From: DTGL01 sp038895395
GTDB taxonomy: Archaea > Iainarchaeota > Iainarchaeia > Iainarchaeales > DTGL01
Direction: 5' to 3'
Assembly (NCBI GenBank): GCA_038895395.1
Contig: JAWANJ010000009.1
Location: 1 to 26,883 of the forward strand
DNA length: 26,883 nucleotides
Shown in pieces: positions 14,269-21,793 of this stretch. The translations under genes were made by a program, and so were the position numbers. The notes under the pieces were generated by a model, which worked only from the letters and a program-made list of their open reading frames with translations, made no database searches and had not been told where the DNA came from. Every line of letters starts with the position of its first letter. The first letter of the stretch is position 1.

Positions 14269-15859
14269 TCATTTTATAAACATAGGGACCAATATCTTTG
14301 CAGCCAAACTTTTTCCTATAATATTCTTTTACACCCAAACCCGAGATTATACATAGCTTTTTTCTATCAAACTCTTCTCTTGTGATACGTTCAGCCTCTT
14401 TAAGAAGCATCATACCAAGACCTTGGTGTTGAATTTCATCTTTGCGCTTTTCGCCTAATGGTAGTGGATCACCAAGAACACGAAGCTCTCTTATTATTGC
14501 TGCTTTGTTTGAAATCTCTTTCCTGAATGAATTTTGTGGAACCCGTAAGCGACAATATGCATATAGAAGTTCTCTTTTCTTATCTTCGAGACTCAAGAAA
14601 ATTTCATCACCATTGCTTGCAAAATACCTATCCTCAAAAAGTTTAAGATTTTCCATTGTGTAATGCTTGCTCTCCAATAAGCTCTTTATTTTTGCTTCTC
14701 TGCATCTTATGCAATGACAACTGTAACCCTTGTTTTTTAGTATTTGATGCACAATCTGCCTAAGGTTACTTTTCTTTACACCAGCCTCGATAAGCTGTGC
14801 GGGAATGTCACGCTGGACACGCATAACTCTAACCCAATATGGGATGTATTTTTTCATTTTTGCTATGAGTTTTGCTGCTTGCATTGTATCTAGTGGCTCA
14901 TAGTCACCTCTAGCATACATTTCACTAAGTTTTGTGTCTTTCATTACCAAGCATGGATAGATTTTAAGATTGTCTGGCATAAAATCACTTGAGCTAAAAA
15001 GTTTTTTGAAGTTTTTGAGATCTTCTTTCGGGGTTGTATAAGGAAGACCAGGCATTATGTGATAACATACCTTAAAGCCAGCATCCTTAAGAAGCCTTGT
15101 TGCTTCTATAACATCAGCAACTGTGTGACCTCTGCTAATTTTTTTGTATACATAATCGCTTATTGTTTGTACACCAATTTCACACCTTGTGCCACCAAAA
15201 TCTAACATTCTATTAACATGCACCTTCTTGCAGTAATCTGGCCTTGTCTCAAATGTTATTCCAATTATCCTACGCTTAGACTTTTCAGCTCTTTTTTTGG
15301 CTTCATCTAATGATTTTGACTTTGCTCCAGTTATGCCATCTATCGCATTTTTTATAAAATACTTTTGATATGACAAAGGTGTTGCTAAAAATGTTCCCCC
15401 CATTACGATAAGCTCTATTTTAACTGCGCTATGTCCTGTTTCTACAAGTTGTTTGATGCGTTCCTCAACTTGTTTTTTAGGATCAAAGTTAAACTGCAAA
15501 GCTCTCATTGTTGCAGGCTCTTTACCTGTGTAACTCTTTGGGGTTGGTCTATCTATTTGGCTGCTGGGACAGTAAATGCAGCTTCCAGGGCATTTGTGTG
15601 GTTTTGCCATTATTGCAACTACATTGATTCCAGAAGAAGATCGCATGGGCTTTTTAAGCAAAAAAGCTCTCAATTTTGCCACATCTTTAGCGAAACGTAA
15701 TATAGTTGGGTCAGTAGGTATTTTTTTGAGACCATATTTTTTTGCAAGAACGATTTTTGCCTTGTTAAGTTGTTTTTTATCTTTAATTTTACCGTTTTCA
15801 ATTAGAGCAATCAAATCTGAGCAGTAAGCAGACATTGTTTCTTCGTTCATTTTGATCAT
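14264..15859 (-). CDS. elp3: Archaeal Elp3, tRNA U34 carboxymethyl-forming radical SAM/acetyltransferase
   Basis: Elp3 adds a carboxymethyl-type group to uridine 34 of tRNA using S-adenosylmethionine and acetyl-CoA, which tunes codon reading. The 531-residue protein has the radical SAM cluster motif C90-x3-C94-x2-C97 in 'KCPGSCIYCP', preceded by 'INVVAIMAKPH'. 'GGTFLATP', 'GITFETRPDYC', 'GGTRCEIGVQT' and 'CYHIMPGLPYTT' follow. A further cysteine pair appears in 'CHCIRCREA'. The C-terminal GNAT domain includes 'QHQGLGMMLLKEAE' and 'SGLGVKEYYRKKFG'. ATG 15859 lies in one arm of a perfect hairpin, and an in-frame ATG at 15850 is the alternative. It begins 12 nt after the stop of a secreted-protein gene. 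Confidence 0.96.
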   Translation of the reverse strand: MIKMNEETMSAYCSDLIALIENGKIKDKKQLNKAKIVLAKKYGLKKIPTDPTILRFAKDVAKLRAFLLKKPMRSSSGINVVAIMAKPHKCPGSCIYCPSSQIDRPTPKSYTGKEPATMRALQFNFDPKKQVEERIKQLVETGHSAVKIELIVMGGTFLATPLSYQKYFIKNAIDGITGAKSKSLDEAKKRAEKSKRRIIGITFETRPDYCKKVHVNRMLDFGGTRCEIGVQTISDYVYKKISRGHTVADVIEATRLLKDAGFKVCYHIMPGLPYTTPKEDLKNFKKLFSSSDFMPDNLKIYPCLVMKDTKLSEMYARGDYEPLDTMQAAKLIAKMKKYIPYWVRVMRVQRDIPAQLIEAGVKKSNLRQIVHQILKNKGYSCHCIRCREAKIKSLLESKHYTMENLKLFEDRYFASNGDEIFLSLEDKKRELLYAYCRLRVPQNSFRKEISNKAAIIRELRVLGDPLPLGEKRKDEIQHQGLGMMLLKEAERITREEFDRKKLCIISGLGVKEYYRKKFGCKDIGPYVYKMI

Positions 15860-15874
15860 TTGAGAAAATGATCA
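15853..15874 (-). promoter_or_regulatory. Perfect stem-loop spanning the elp3 start and upstream stop codon
   Basis: Two 9-nt arms (TGATCATTT and AAATGATCA) separated by four bases. On the minus-strand RNA the first arm begins with the UGA stop of the upstream gene. The second contains the AUG start of elp3. The structure could hide the start until upstream translation opens it, or be a protein-binding operator. Seen directly. The role is inferred. Confidence 0.5.
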
Positions 15875-16657
15875 TGTTAGAAAAAAACCAAGAATAGCGT
15901 TTAGCAAGTATCCTGGAAGCAACGACATTGAAAAAAAAGGTAGTGAATATATTGCAACAGTATACTTTGACTGCAAAGATGGTATTATTTTCATAGTTAC
16001 TTCTTTTTCTGCAAATTCCTTTTCAAAAAGAGCCGATTCTACCTTAAATTTAAACCTCTTATAGCCAGGCGTGAATGCATTTACATTTAGTGAAACCACC
16101 TTTGAGCTTTTAGGTTCTAATGATATTCTTTGGACTGCAAACCAAGTTTCTGGTAGCGAGCTTCTTATAATGACAACGTGCTTTGATAGGCTTTCATTTG
16201 TAATTACGGCTTCGTAAGTAGCTTGGTCACCAACGTTGCAATCAATGTGAGCTTCATTGATGCCAACCTTTATAAGGTCGTTCTTAACATAAACCACCAG
16301 GTTGTAGCTTTCTTCAACACCCGTTCTTTCGTCTCTTAAAGTCACTTCGGTGTTTTTAACACCGGGTGTTTCGGTAGGTGGCACTTCTAATGTTAACCTT
16401 ATTGCTCTATCAACAACTTGAGCTGAGTTAGGCCAAGGACTTCTTACCTTTATTGAATCCCAGTGAGAGTTTAGACTATTTCTGTCAAAAATAAACACAA
16501 CTGTTTCACCAGGTTGGACATACTTAGCTTCAAAAGCCCCATTTTTCTCCAAAATGCACTCCTGTGGGGTGTAAATTGTAACATTTGCATGGCTAGTTGA
16601 AAAAAGAAGGACAATTATCATTGTAGATATAACCTTTTTTAACATATGAACCCACAC
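15872..16657 (-). CDS. Secreted/membrane protein with Ig-like (NEW3/CARDB-type) domains
   Basis: A 261-residue protein with an N-terminal signal peptide ('MLKKVISTMIIVLLFSTSHA') and a C-terminal hydrophobic segment ('YTVAIYSLPFFSMSLLPGYL' onward), so probably anchored outside the cell. Between them are beta-rich repeats. The second ('CNVGDQATYEAVITNESLSK ... SLEPKSSKVVSLNVN') resembles NEW3/CARDB-type immunoglobulin-like modules common on archaeal surfaces. GTG 16657 and ATG 16645 both give a signal peptide. A T-rich box near 16678-16687 is at promoter distance from GTG 16657. It is the upstream partner of elp3, but no functional link is evident. Ligand unknown. Confidence 0.7.
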   Translation of the reverse strand: MWVHMLKKVISTMIIVLLFSTSHANVTIYTPQECILEKNGAFEAKYVQPGETVVFIFDRNSLNSHWDSIKVRSPWPNSAQVVDRAIRLTLEVPPTETPGVKNTEVTLRDERTGVEESYNLVVYVKNDLIKVGINEAHIDCNVGDQATYEAVITNESLSKHVVIIRSSLPETWFAVQRISLEPKSSKVVSLNVNAFTPGYKRFKFKVESALFEKEFAEKEVTMKIIPSLQSKYTVAIYSLPFFSMSLLPGYLLNAILGFFLT

Positions 16658-16702
16658 ATACTATTATAGGAAGCAAATAAAAAAATATTTAATGGTGAAA
16701 CT

Positions 16703-17338
16703 ATGCGCATACTTGCTATTAGTGATATACATCAAAAAATTGACAACTTAAAAGCAATTCTAAGCAAAGTTAAAAATGAAAGCTTGGATCTAATCCTAGT
16801 TGCAGGTGACATAACGAATTATGGAGATCGTGGTGACGCTGCAAAGTGCTTTGAACTTTTGGATTTCACAAGAGTTATGGCAGTACCTGGCAATCTAGAC
16901 TCCAATGCAGTATTGAGTTTTCTTGAGGAAAAGGGTTTTTCCTTACATAATAAGAAAATTACATTCAATGATTTTGAATTTTGTGGATTTGGTGGTGGCT
17001 TAATTGGCAAAACAGGTGAGATTCTTTTTTCTGAGCTTGAAATTGAAAAAAAACTCAAACAATTGGTCAGCAAGGATAGCATCTTTTTGACACACCTGCC
17101 GCCTAAGGACACCCCTATTGACTTAGCGGAAGATGAACACATAGGAAGCGCTGCGGTTAAGAAGATGATAATAGAAAGGGGGCCTTTGTTACATATATGT
17201 GGACATGCTCATGACTCTGCTGGCAAGATAAAAATTGGCAAAACGGTGTGCGTAAACGTTGCTTCTGTTAAGGAAGGCTATGCAACCAAAATTGAAATAA
17301 AGGACAAAGAGATATACCTGAAGAGGATATCTTTATGA
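16703..17338 (+). CDS. Calcineurin-like metallophosphoesterase
   Basis: A 211-residue protein with the five motifs of the metallophosphoesterase superfamily: D8-x-H10 in 'AISDIHQ', D36 in 'VAGDITN', N64/D66 in 'VPGNLDS', H131 in 'FLTHLPP' and H168-x-H170 in 'CGHAHDS'. It resembles small archaeal phosphodiesterases of the MJ0936/YfcE type rather than Mre11, being too short and lacking a capping domain. Substrate unknown. GGTGA at 16694-16698 sits 4 nt before ATG 16703, a textbook Shine-Dalgarno start. It overlaps taw3 by 4 nt (ATGA), making it the first gene of an operon with taw3 and thpR. Confidence 0.88.
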   Translation: MRILAISDIHQKIDNLKAILSKVKNESLDLILVAGDITNYGDRGDAAKCFELLDFTRVMAVPGNLDSNAVLSFLEEKGFSLHNKKITFNDFEFCGFGGGLIGKTGEILFSELEIEKKLKQLVSKDSIFLTHLPPKDTPIDLAEDEHIGSAAVKKMIIERGPLLHICGHAHDSAGKIKIGKTVCVNVASVKEGYATKIEIKDKEIYLKRISL

Positions 17339-17937
17339 GCACCAATGCGGGAGAGTCAAGCATACGTTTTAGAATGGTAAAAGCACGGCACAAAAAACGT
17401 CTTGAAGAGGCCATAAAAAAGGGCGAAGCCGATGAGCTCATAATAGAATTGTGTAGGTTTATAAACAGTAAAAAAAATTTTTTCACAACATCTAGCTGCA
17501 GTGGCAGAATACTTCTTTTAGGAGTTAAAGGCAAAGGCAAAAACAATGCCTATTTTCATAGAAAATGGCATTCGAAGGTTAAATTTGAAGATATTTGGAA
17601 TGCTTTACATGAAAACACTGAAGGTGAACTGTGGCTAAAAATGGAATCATTCATAATGCACATAGGTGCTTTCAGAAGGATTGACGCCTTAAAGCTTCTT
17701 CAAATTAAAGATAGGGCTGGAATAAAAAGGGGTGGAATTATAGCTATTAAACCGGGAAAAATCATAGTGGAATTGATTGGCACAGAAGATGTTGCGATAC
17801 CTGTAAAGTTAGAAAACAGGATAATTGTAAGTGAAGATTTTTTACGAGATGCTGTGATGATTATCAATAGAAAGATGGAAGAAAATCTAGCACGTCTAAA
17901 GATATTTGAAAGGGAAATCAAAGAAAGGTTGAAATAA
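17335..17937 (+). CDS. taw3: tRNA wybutosine-synthesizing protein 3 (Taw3/TYW3)
   Basis: TYW3 is the N4-methyltransferase step of wybutosine-type base synthesis at G37 of tRNA-Phe. The 200-residue protein shows 'FINSKKNFFTTSSCSGRILL' (residues 42-61), the family hallmark, then 'ELWLKMESFIMHIGAFRRID' and 'ALKLLQIKDRAGIKRGGIIA', corresponding to the TYW3 core with its lysine/arginine-lined SAM site. An in-frame ATG at residue 14 might be the true start since the first 13 residues are not typical. The gene overlaps the phosphoesterase and is followed closely by thpR. Elp3 and the CCA enzyme nearby also act on tRNA. Confidence 0.92.
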   Translation: MSTNAGESSIRFRMVKARHKKRLEEAIKKGEADELIIELCRFINSKKNFFTTSSCSGRILLLGVKGKGKNNAYFHRKWHSKVKFEDIWNALHENTEGELWLKMESFIMHIGAFRRIDALKLLQIKDRAGIKRGGIIAIKPGKIIVELIGTEDVAIPVKLENRIIVSEDFLRDAVMIINRKMEENLARLKIFEREIKERLK

Positions 17938-17943
17938 GGTGAT
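17938..17943 (+). promoter_or_regulatory. Shine-Dalgarno motif placing the thpR start at a TTG
   Basis: GGTGAT lies 4 nt before TTG 17948. The longer frame would start at the GTG that is itself part of this motif (17939), so the TTG start is preferred. Confidence 0.65.
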
Positions 17944-17947
17944 ATTG

Positions 17948-18475
17948 TTGCGGACTTTCATTGCAGTTAATTTGCCAAATGATGTTAAGGAAAAAATATG
18001 GCAAGATTTATCAGAGAAGATAAAACAAAAAGGAATAAAGCTTGTGGAGAAAGAAAATCTTCATATAACATTGTTATTTATTGGGGAAATTCCAGAAAGC
18101 TATGTTGAAGAAATAAAAAGAAGGCTTGAGCCTTTATCGGCTACAAAACAATTTAAAATATCTCTTAATGGAATAGGTTGCTTTGCGCCAAGAGTTTTAT
18201 GGGTTGGATTGAACGAGGGTAAAAAAGACCTTGAAATGCTTCAGAAAAAGGTTTGTGAGCTTGTGGGGTTAAACGACAAGAAATTTTCAGCACATTTAAC
18301 TATTGCAAGAAATAAATGGCTTTCAGCAAAGGACTTTGCAACTTTGGTTGATAAGCTAAAGGAAACAAAAGTTTGCAGCTCTTTTGTGGTTTCCAGCGTG
18401 GATATAATGAAATCCACTCTTACTAAGAGCGGCCCAATATATGAGAAAATTGCAGAAATTAAACTTAGCGCTTAA
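17948..18475 (+). CDS. thpR: RNA 2',3'-cyclic phosphodiesterase (2H family)
   Basis: A 2H-phosphoesterase of 175 residues opening RNA 2',3'-cyclic phosphates (historically called 2'-5' RNA ligase). The two catalytic HxT motifs are present: H39-I-T41 in 'ENLHITLLFIGE' and H115-L-T117 in 'FSAHLTIARNK', with 'LWVGL' between them. From TTG 17948 the protein starts 'MRTFIAVNLP', matching the usual M-R-x-F-I-A start of the family. The in-frame GTG 17939 would add three non-typical residues and lies inside the ribosome binding site. It ends by overlapping the convergent secretion ATPase gene by 11 nt. In the archaeal context it could act in tRNA-intron ligation or RNA end repair, but this is inference. 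Confidence 0.92.
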   Translation: MRTFIAVNLPNDVKEKIWQDLSEKIKQKGIKLVEKENLHITLLFIGEIPESYVEEIKRRLEPLSATKQFKISLNGIGCFAPRVLWVGLNEGKKDLEMLQKKVCELVGLNDKKFSAHLTIARNKWLSAKDFATLVDKLKETKVCSSFVVSSVDIMKSTLTKSGPIYEKIAEIKLSA

Positions 18476-20027
18476 AGACCTTTTCCAAAAGAGATTTCGG
18501 ATCTGTATAGTATTGATAAATTACGCTTTGAACCTTAGACCACTGGGATATTTTGTTGCTTAGCATCCATTCGATTACATGTTGTCTTATTTCTATCTCT
18601 TGCATTACTTCGTTTTTTGTTAGTCCTGTTGCTTCGGAAAACTTGTCAAGTATTCTTGCCGGCACATCGGTTCTTTCTATGGTGTCCTTGCGCTTGTTCC
18701 ATTCGTAGATATTGCTAAGCAATATTTTTTCTTCCATGTGTTCGATTTCGGCAATTTCGCGCAAGCGTCTTATGAGACCATGCTGCTTTGTGTATATCTT
18801 GAACATTATAACTGCTAAGTCGAGAAGAGGAATCATATTAACGGGTACGTTCATTGGTGTTGATTTTAGTCTTAATATCATCTCTCTCGAATTATTCGAA
18901 TGCAACGTTCCTAGAAGGCCTTTATGGCCCGTGTCCATGGCAACAAACATTGTTTGAGCCTCTTCGCCACGAACCTCTCCAACTATTATTCTGTCTGGGC
19001 GCATCCTAAGGGCATTTTTTAGCAAATCGTTCATGGAAACCTCATTGACATTCATTATTTTTGGTCTGGCCTCAAGTTGTACTACGTTTTCACGTTCTCC
19101 AAAATCAAGTTCTAATGTGTCTTCTATAGATATGATACGCTCTTCTGGTCTTATAAATGAGCAAAGGGCATTAAGCAAAGTGGTTTTTCCAGAACTTGCA
19201 CCGCCGCTTACTATGATGTTTGCAGGATTTAAACGCAAACCTTCCACAGCAAGCCACAAAAACGCAGCAACCTCTGGGCTAAGGGTTCTATTTTGTATAA
19301 GCTCTATTATAGATATGGGGTTTTTGTTGAACTTCCTTATAGTGAGTGTGTAACCAAAAGGGGTAACATTCTTGAATGTTGCATTTACACGTGAACCTCC
19401 TGGAAGTCTTGCATCTAGCAGTGGATGTTCCTCATCAAAAGCTTTGCCAATTGTACCTGCGATTCTGCTTATAAGCCTATATATGGTGTTTTCGTTTTCA
19501 ACGATCAGATTTGTTCGGCACGTACCATATTTTTTGTGAAAGACGAATATTGGTTTTCCTTTGCCATTTATCATTATTTCTTCAAGATTTTCATCTTCCA
19601 TTAGAGGTTCTAGAAAGCCATAGCCTATGGAATCACCCAAAACTTTAGATACTATTTCCCTTTTTCTTTCAATTTCTGGAAAATAATCCTCAAAAAGTTT
19701 GAGCATAGAGTCAAACATTTCTTTATAAGTCTCATCGTTTGGAAGCTTTGTCATGAGCTGGTTTATTTCTATTGTTTGCACGATATCCCTGTTAAAACGT
19801 TCTGCAAAAGCATCCGCGTGCTCTATTGGCAAAGTTGCGCTAAGTTCTTCAATTGAATATGACCTTTTTACGGCATTTGTTAAAAAATCTATAAAGCTTT
19901 GTTGTTCTGGTGTGAATTCACTGGTTTTTATTGCATACAACTTGTATGGGGTGCCATTATAGATGCTAACTTGCCCATAAGATTCTATTAGCTCACCCTT
20001 AGTGAACAATCCTTTCTTTTCATTCAT
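18465..20027 (-). CDS. Type II/IV secretion system ATPase (archaeal pilus/GspE family)
   Basis: A cytoplasmic hexameric motor of the VirB11/PilT/GspE superfamily, 520 residues. Motifs in order are 'IGYGFLEPLMEDENLEEIMI' (N-terminal domain), Walker A 'GGASSGKT' (275-282), Asp box 'ISIEDTLEL' (299-307), Walker B 'RIIVGEVRGEEA' (346-357) and His box 'GHKGLLGTLHSN' (367-378). Such ATPases power archaeal type IV pili, archaella or related exporters together with a TadC/ArlJ membrane platform. No platform gene is next to it, although the pilin-like operon lies about 11 kb away in the window. GTGAT sits 3 nt before ATG 20027. Confidence 0.92.
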   Translation of the reverse strand: MNEKKGLFTKGELIESYGQVSIYNGTPYKLYAIKTSEFTPEQQSFIDFLTNAVKRSYSIEELSATLPIEHADAFAERFNRDIVQTIEINQLMTKLPNDETYKEMFDSMLKLFEDYFPEIERKREIVSKVLGDSIGYGFLEPLMEDENLEEIMINGKGKPIFVFHKKYGTCRTNLIVENENTIYRLISRIAGTIGKAFDEEHPLLDARLPGGSRVNATFKNVTPFGYTLTIRKFNKNPISIIELIQNRTLSPEVAAFLWLAVEGLRLNPANIIVSGGASSGKTTLLNALCSFIRPEERIISIEDTLELDFGERENVVQLEARPKIMNVNEVSMNDLLKNALRMRPDRIIVGEVRGEEAQTMFVAMDTGHKGLLGTLHSNNSREMILRLKSTPMNVPVNMIPLLDLAVIMFKIYTKQHGLIRRLREIAEIEHMEEKILLSNIYEWNKRKDTIERTDVPARILDKFSEATGLTKNEVMQEIEIRQHVIEWMLSNKISQWSKVQSVIYQYYTDPKSLLEKVFKR

Positions 20028-20052
20028 TCAATCACACATTGCATTTATGAAA

Positions 20053-20063
20053 TATAATTAAAA
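20053..20063. promoter_or_regulatory. A/T-rich promoter region between the secretion ATPase and cca
   Basis: TATAATTAAAA can serve as TATA for cca on the plus strand (start near 20085), and its complement lies at promoter distance from ATG 20027 on the minus strand. The 63-bp gap contains no other visible signal. Confidence 0.45.
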
Positions 20064-20090
20064 GGTTTTCAATATTAAAAGGTTACTGAT

Positions 20091-21461
20091 ATGACTTCTG
20101 AACAAAAAATACAGAAAATACTTGAAATTGTAGCAAAAAGAGTTACACCTAGTGAGTTAGAAAAAGCACAAGAGCTTAAAGTAGTAAACAAGATAATCAA
20201 CAGAATAAAATCACTTAGGAAAAATGTTAAAGTGATGCTTTGTGGCTCCCTTTCCAGGGACACGCACTTACGTGGAGAAAGAGATTTTGATATTTTTGTT
20301 CTTTTTGAAGATACTGTTCCAAGAGAACAATTCGAAAAGGAGGGTATAAAGATAGGTCTTGAAGCTCTTTCCGGTTATGAACATTGGCTAGAATATAGTG
20401 AGCACCCATATGTAAAAGGTATCGTTGATGGCTATGAAGTTGAGATTGTACCATGTTATAAGGTATCAAAAGCAAGTGAGCTCAAAAGCGCGGTGGACAG
20501 ATCCCCTTTTCATGCTAGGTTTTTAAAAAGGAGGCTTAAACCAGAACAAAAGAAAGAAGTTAGGCTATTAAAGGCTTTTATGAAAGGCATTGGATGCTAT
20601 GGTGCTGATATATCAAAAGAAGGATTTTCTGGATATCTTGTTGAACTTCTGATATTAAAATATGGAACTTTTTTGAATTGTATAAAAGCTGCTTCTACAT
20701 GGAAACCAGAAACCAGGATAGCTCTGGACGAAAAGCACCTTAAGAAATGCAAAGCCGTGGGCTCATTAGTTTTTCCAGATCCAACAGATCCGAAAAGAAA
20801 TGTGGCTTCGGCAGTCAATATTGAACAACTTGCAAGATTTGTAGTGGCAAGTAGGATTTTTTTGAAAAGACCCAGCACGAGATTTTTCTTTGGTCGAAAA
20901 GCAAAGAAGTATGATGTTAAGTATGTTGCTAAGCTTGCAAAAAAACGTCAACTGGTTGCAATTAAGATAACTTTAAACTCACTTGAAGCTAGAGACACTA
21001 TTCTTGGACAGCTAAAGAGGTTCAAGAAGCTAGCAGCAAATTGGCTTGTCAGAAATGGATTTGTTTTATTGAGCGATGGTATCATAGACCTTGAAGAACG
21101 CATATACTGCATAATTGAAGTTGAAGAAAGTAAACTGAGCGACTTAAAAAAAATAGTTGGGCCACCAGTATTTGATGAGAAAAATGTTTTAGCATTTCTA
21201 AAAAAGCACAAGAATATTGTATCAGGACCAAGGATTGAAAATGATCGATTGGTTATTATAGAACATGTAAAAGGACGTGAGGCGATCTTGACCCTAAAGA
21301 GCTTAGCTCTCTTTTTGGCCAAAAGAGGAAAAGATCCTTTGAAAACTTTGCTAAAAAGTTCAAGGATCATGAAAAACAAGGAGATACTTTTAGAATGTAA
21401 GGAACCTGAATTTGCTGCAGCTTTGGGTAATTTTTTGGAAGGCAAAGAGGTCTTCTTTTAG
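20091..21461 (+). CDS. cca: Archaeal CCA-adding tRNA nucleotidyltransferase (class I)
   Basis: Adds CCA to the 3' ends of tRNAs without a template, in a class I (archaeal) nucleotidyltransferase fold. The 456-residue protein has the active-site string 'CGSLSRDTHLRGERDFDIFV' (residues 51-70), with metal-binding D65 and D67. The third acid is probably E117 in 'GYEVEIVPCY', where D is commoner. The substrate-binding segment 'DRSPFHARFLKRRL' and 'KAFMKGIGCYGADISKEGFS' then 'YLVELLILKYGTF' are typical of the archaeal family. The C-terminal tail region with 'RFFFGRKAKK' is also family-like. Right after it, on the other strand, is a tRNA gene that lacks an encoded CCA. Confidence 0.96.
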   Translation: MTSEQKIQKILEIVAKRVTPSELEKAQELKVVNKIINRIKSLRKNVKVMLCGSLSRDTHLRGERDFDIFVLFEDTVPREQFEKEGIKIGLEALSGYEHWLEYSEHPYVKGIVDGYEVEIVPCYKVSKASELKSAVDRSPFHARFLKRRLKPEQKKEVRLLKAFMKGIGCYGADISKEGFSGYLVELLILKYGTFLNCIKAASTWKPETRIALDEKHLKKCKAVGSLVFPDPTDPKRNVASAVNIEQLARFVVASRIFLKRPSTRFFFGRKAKKYDVKYVAKLAKKRQLVAIKITLNSLEARDTILGQLKRFKKLAANWLVRNGFVLLSDGIIDLEERIYCIIEVEESKLSDLKKIVGPPVFDEKNVLAFLKKHKNIVSGPRIENDRLVIIEHVKGREAILTLKSLALFLAKRGKDPLKTLLKSSRIMKNKEILLECKEPEFAAALGNFLEGKEVFF

Positions 21462-21473
21462 TTTTTACATTTA

Positions 21474-21565
21474 TGACCCCGGAGGGACTTGAACCCTCAA
21501 CCTGCCGGTACCACCAAAATAAAAATTCCGAAGCCGGCTGCTCTATCCTATTAAGCTACGGGGTC
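21474..21565 (-). tRNA. tRNA-Arg(UCG) with an 18-nt intron
   Basis: The minus strand folds as a full cloverleaf: acceptor GACCCCG/CGGGGUC (7 perfect pairs), D stem GCUU/GAGC with GGA in the loop, anticodon stem GCCGG/CCGGC, loop CUUCGGA after splicing, a 5-nt variable loop, T stem GAGGG/CCCUC with loop UUCAAGU, and discriminator A. Anticodon UCG decodes CGA and related arginine codons, and A20 after GG in the D loop is consistent with arginine identity. An 18-nt insertion interrupts the loop between positions 37 and 38. The mature RNA would be 74 nt. No CCA is encoded, so the adjacent CCA-adding enzyme is needed. Confidence 0.93.
21510..21527 (-). other. tRNA-Arg intron at the canonical 37/38 site
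   Basis: Removing these 18 nt (AATTTTTATTTTGGTGGT in the RNA sense) restores the 7-nt anticodon loop and the 5-bp stem. The expected bulge-helix-bulge is weak: C32-G, U34-G and C35-G can pair with GGUG in the intron, but U33 faces U. A split at 38/39 would give the same mature RNA. Confidence 0.8.
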
Positions 21566-21588
21566 TCCATCACTGTTTAAAAATATAG

Positions 21589-21596
21589 TGTTAAAA
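21589..21596 (-). promoter_or_regulatory. TATA box of tRNA-Arg
   Basis: TTTTAACA on the minus strand, centred 27.5 nt before the mature 5' end (G at 21565). At the spacing seen for mRNAs here, transcription would begin at or within about 2 nt of the mature tRNA end. Confidence 0.5.
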
Positions 21597-21628
21597 GAAT
21601 TAATAATTACTGCTACCTAGGTGAAAAT

Positions 21629-21784
21629 ATGAAAAGATGTATAACATGCAATACAGTGGTCACAAACGACTATATTGAGTTTAAGTGTCCAAATTGTCAA
21701 AAATCCAATATAATTAGGTGTGATAGTTGTAGAAAAAAGACAAAGCTATATAAATGCCCCGAATGTGGGTTTATAGGGCCTTAG
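21629..21784 (+). CDS. Zn-ribbon RNA-binding protein (COG2888/HVO_2753-type)
   Basis: A 51-residue protein made almost entirely of zinc-binding knuckles: C4-x2-C7, C20-P-N-C23, C31-x2-C34 and C43-P-E-C46, i.e. two four-cysteine zinc sites. This spacing matches the small archaeal 'Zn-ribbon RNA-binding protein involved in translation'. That protein is characteristically encoded just upstream of aEF-1B, as here (9 nt apart). GGTGA at 21620-21624 lies 4 nt before ATG 21629. The gene is short enough to be missed by length cut-offs. Its molecular role is not established beyond a link to translation. Confidence 0.88.
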   Translation: MKRCITCNTVVTNDYIEFKCPNCQKSNIIRCDSCRKKTKLYKCPECGFIGP

Positions 21785-21793
21785 GTGAGCTAA

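Noticed and set aside
16703..17338. Metallophosphoesterase as the missing Mre11
   Set aside because: At 211 residues it lacks the Mre11 capping and Rad50-binding regions, and it is in an operon with taw3 and thpR.
20948..21445. 165-codon minus-strand frame opposite cca
   Set aside because: Antisense to a well-conserved gene, with no start signal and no recognisable motif.
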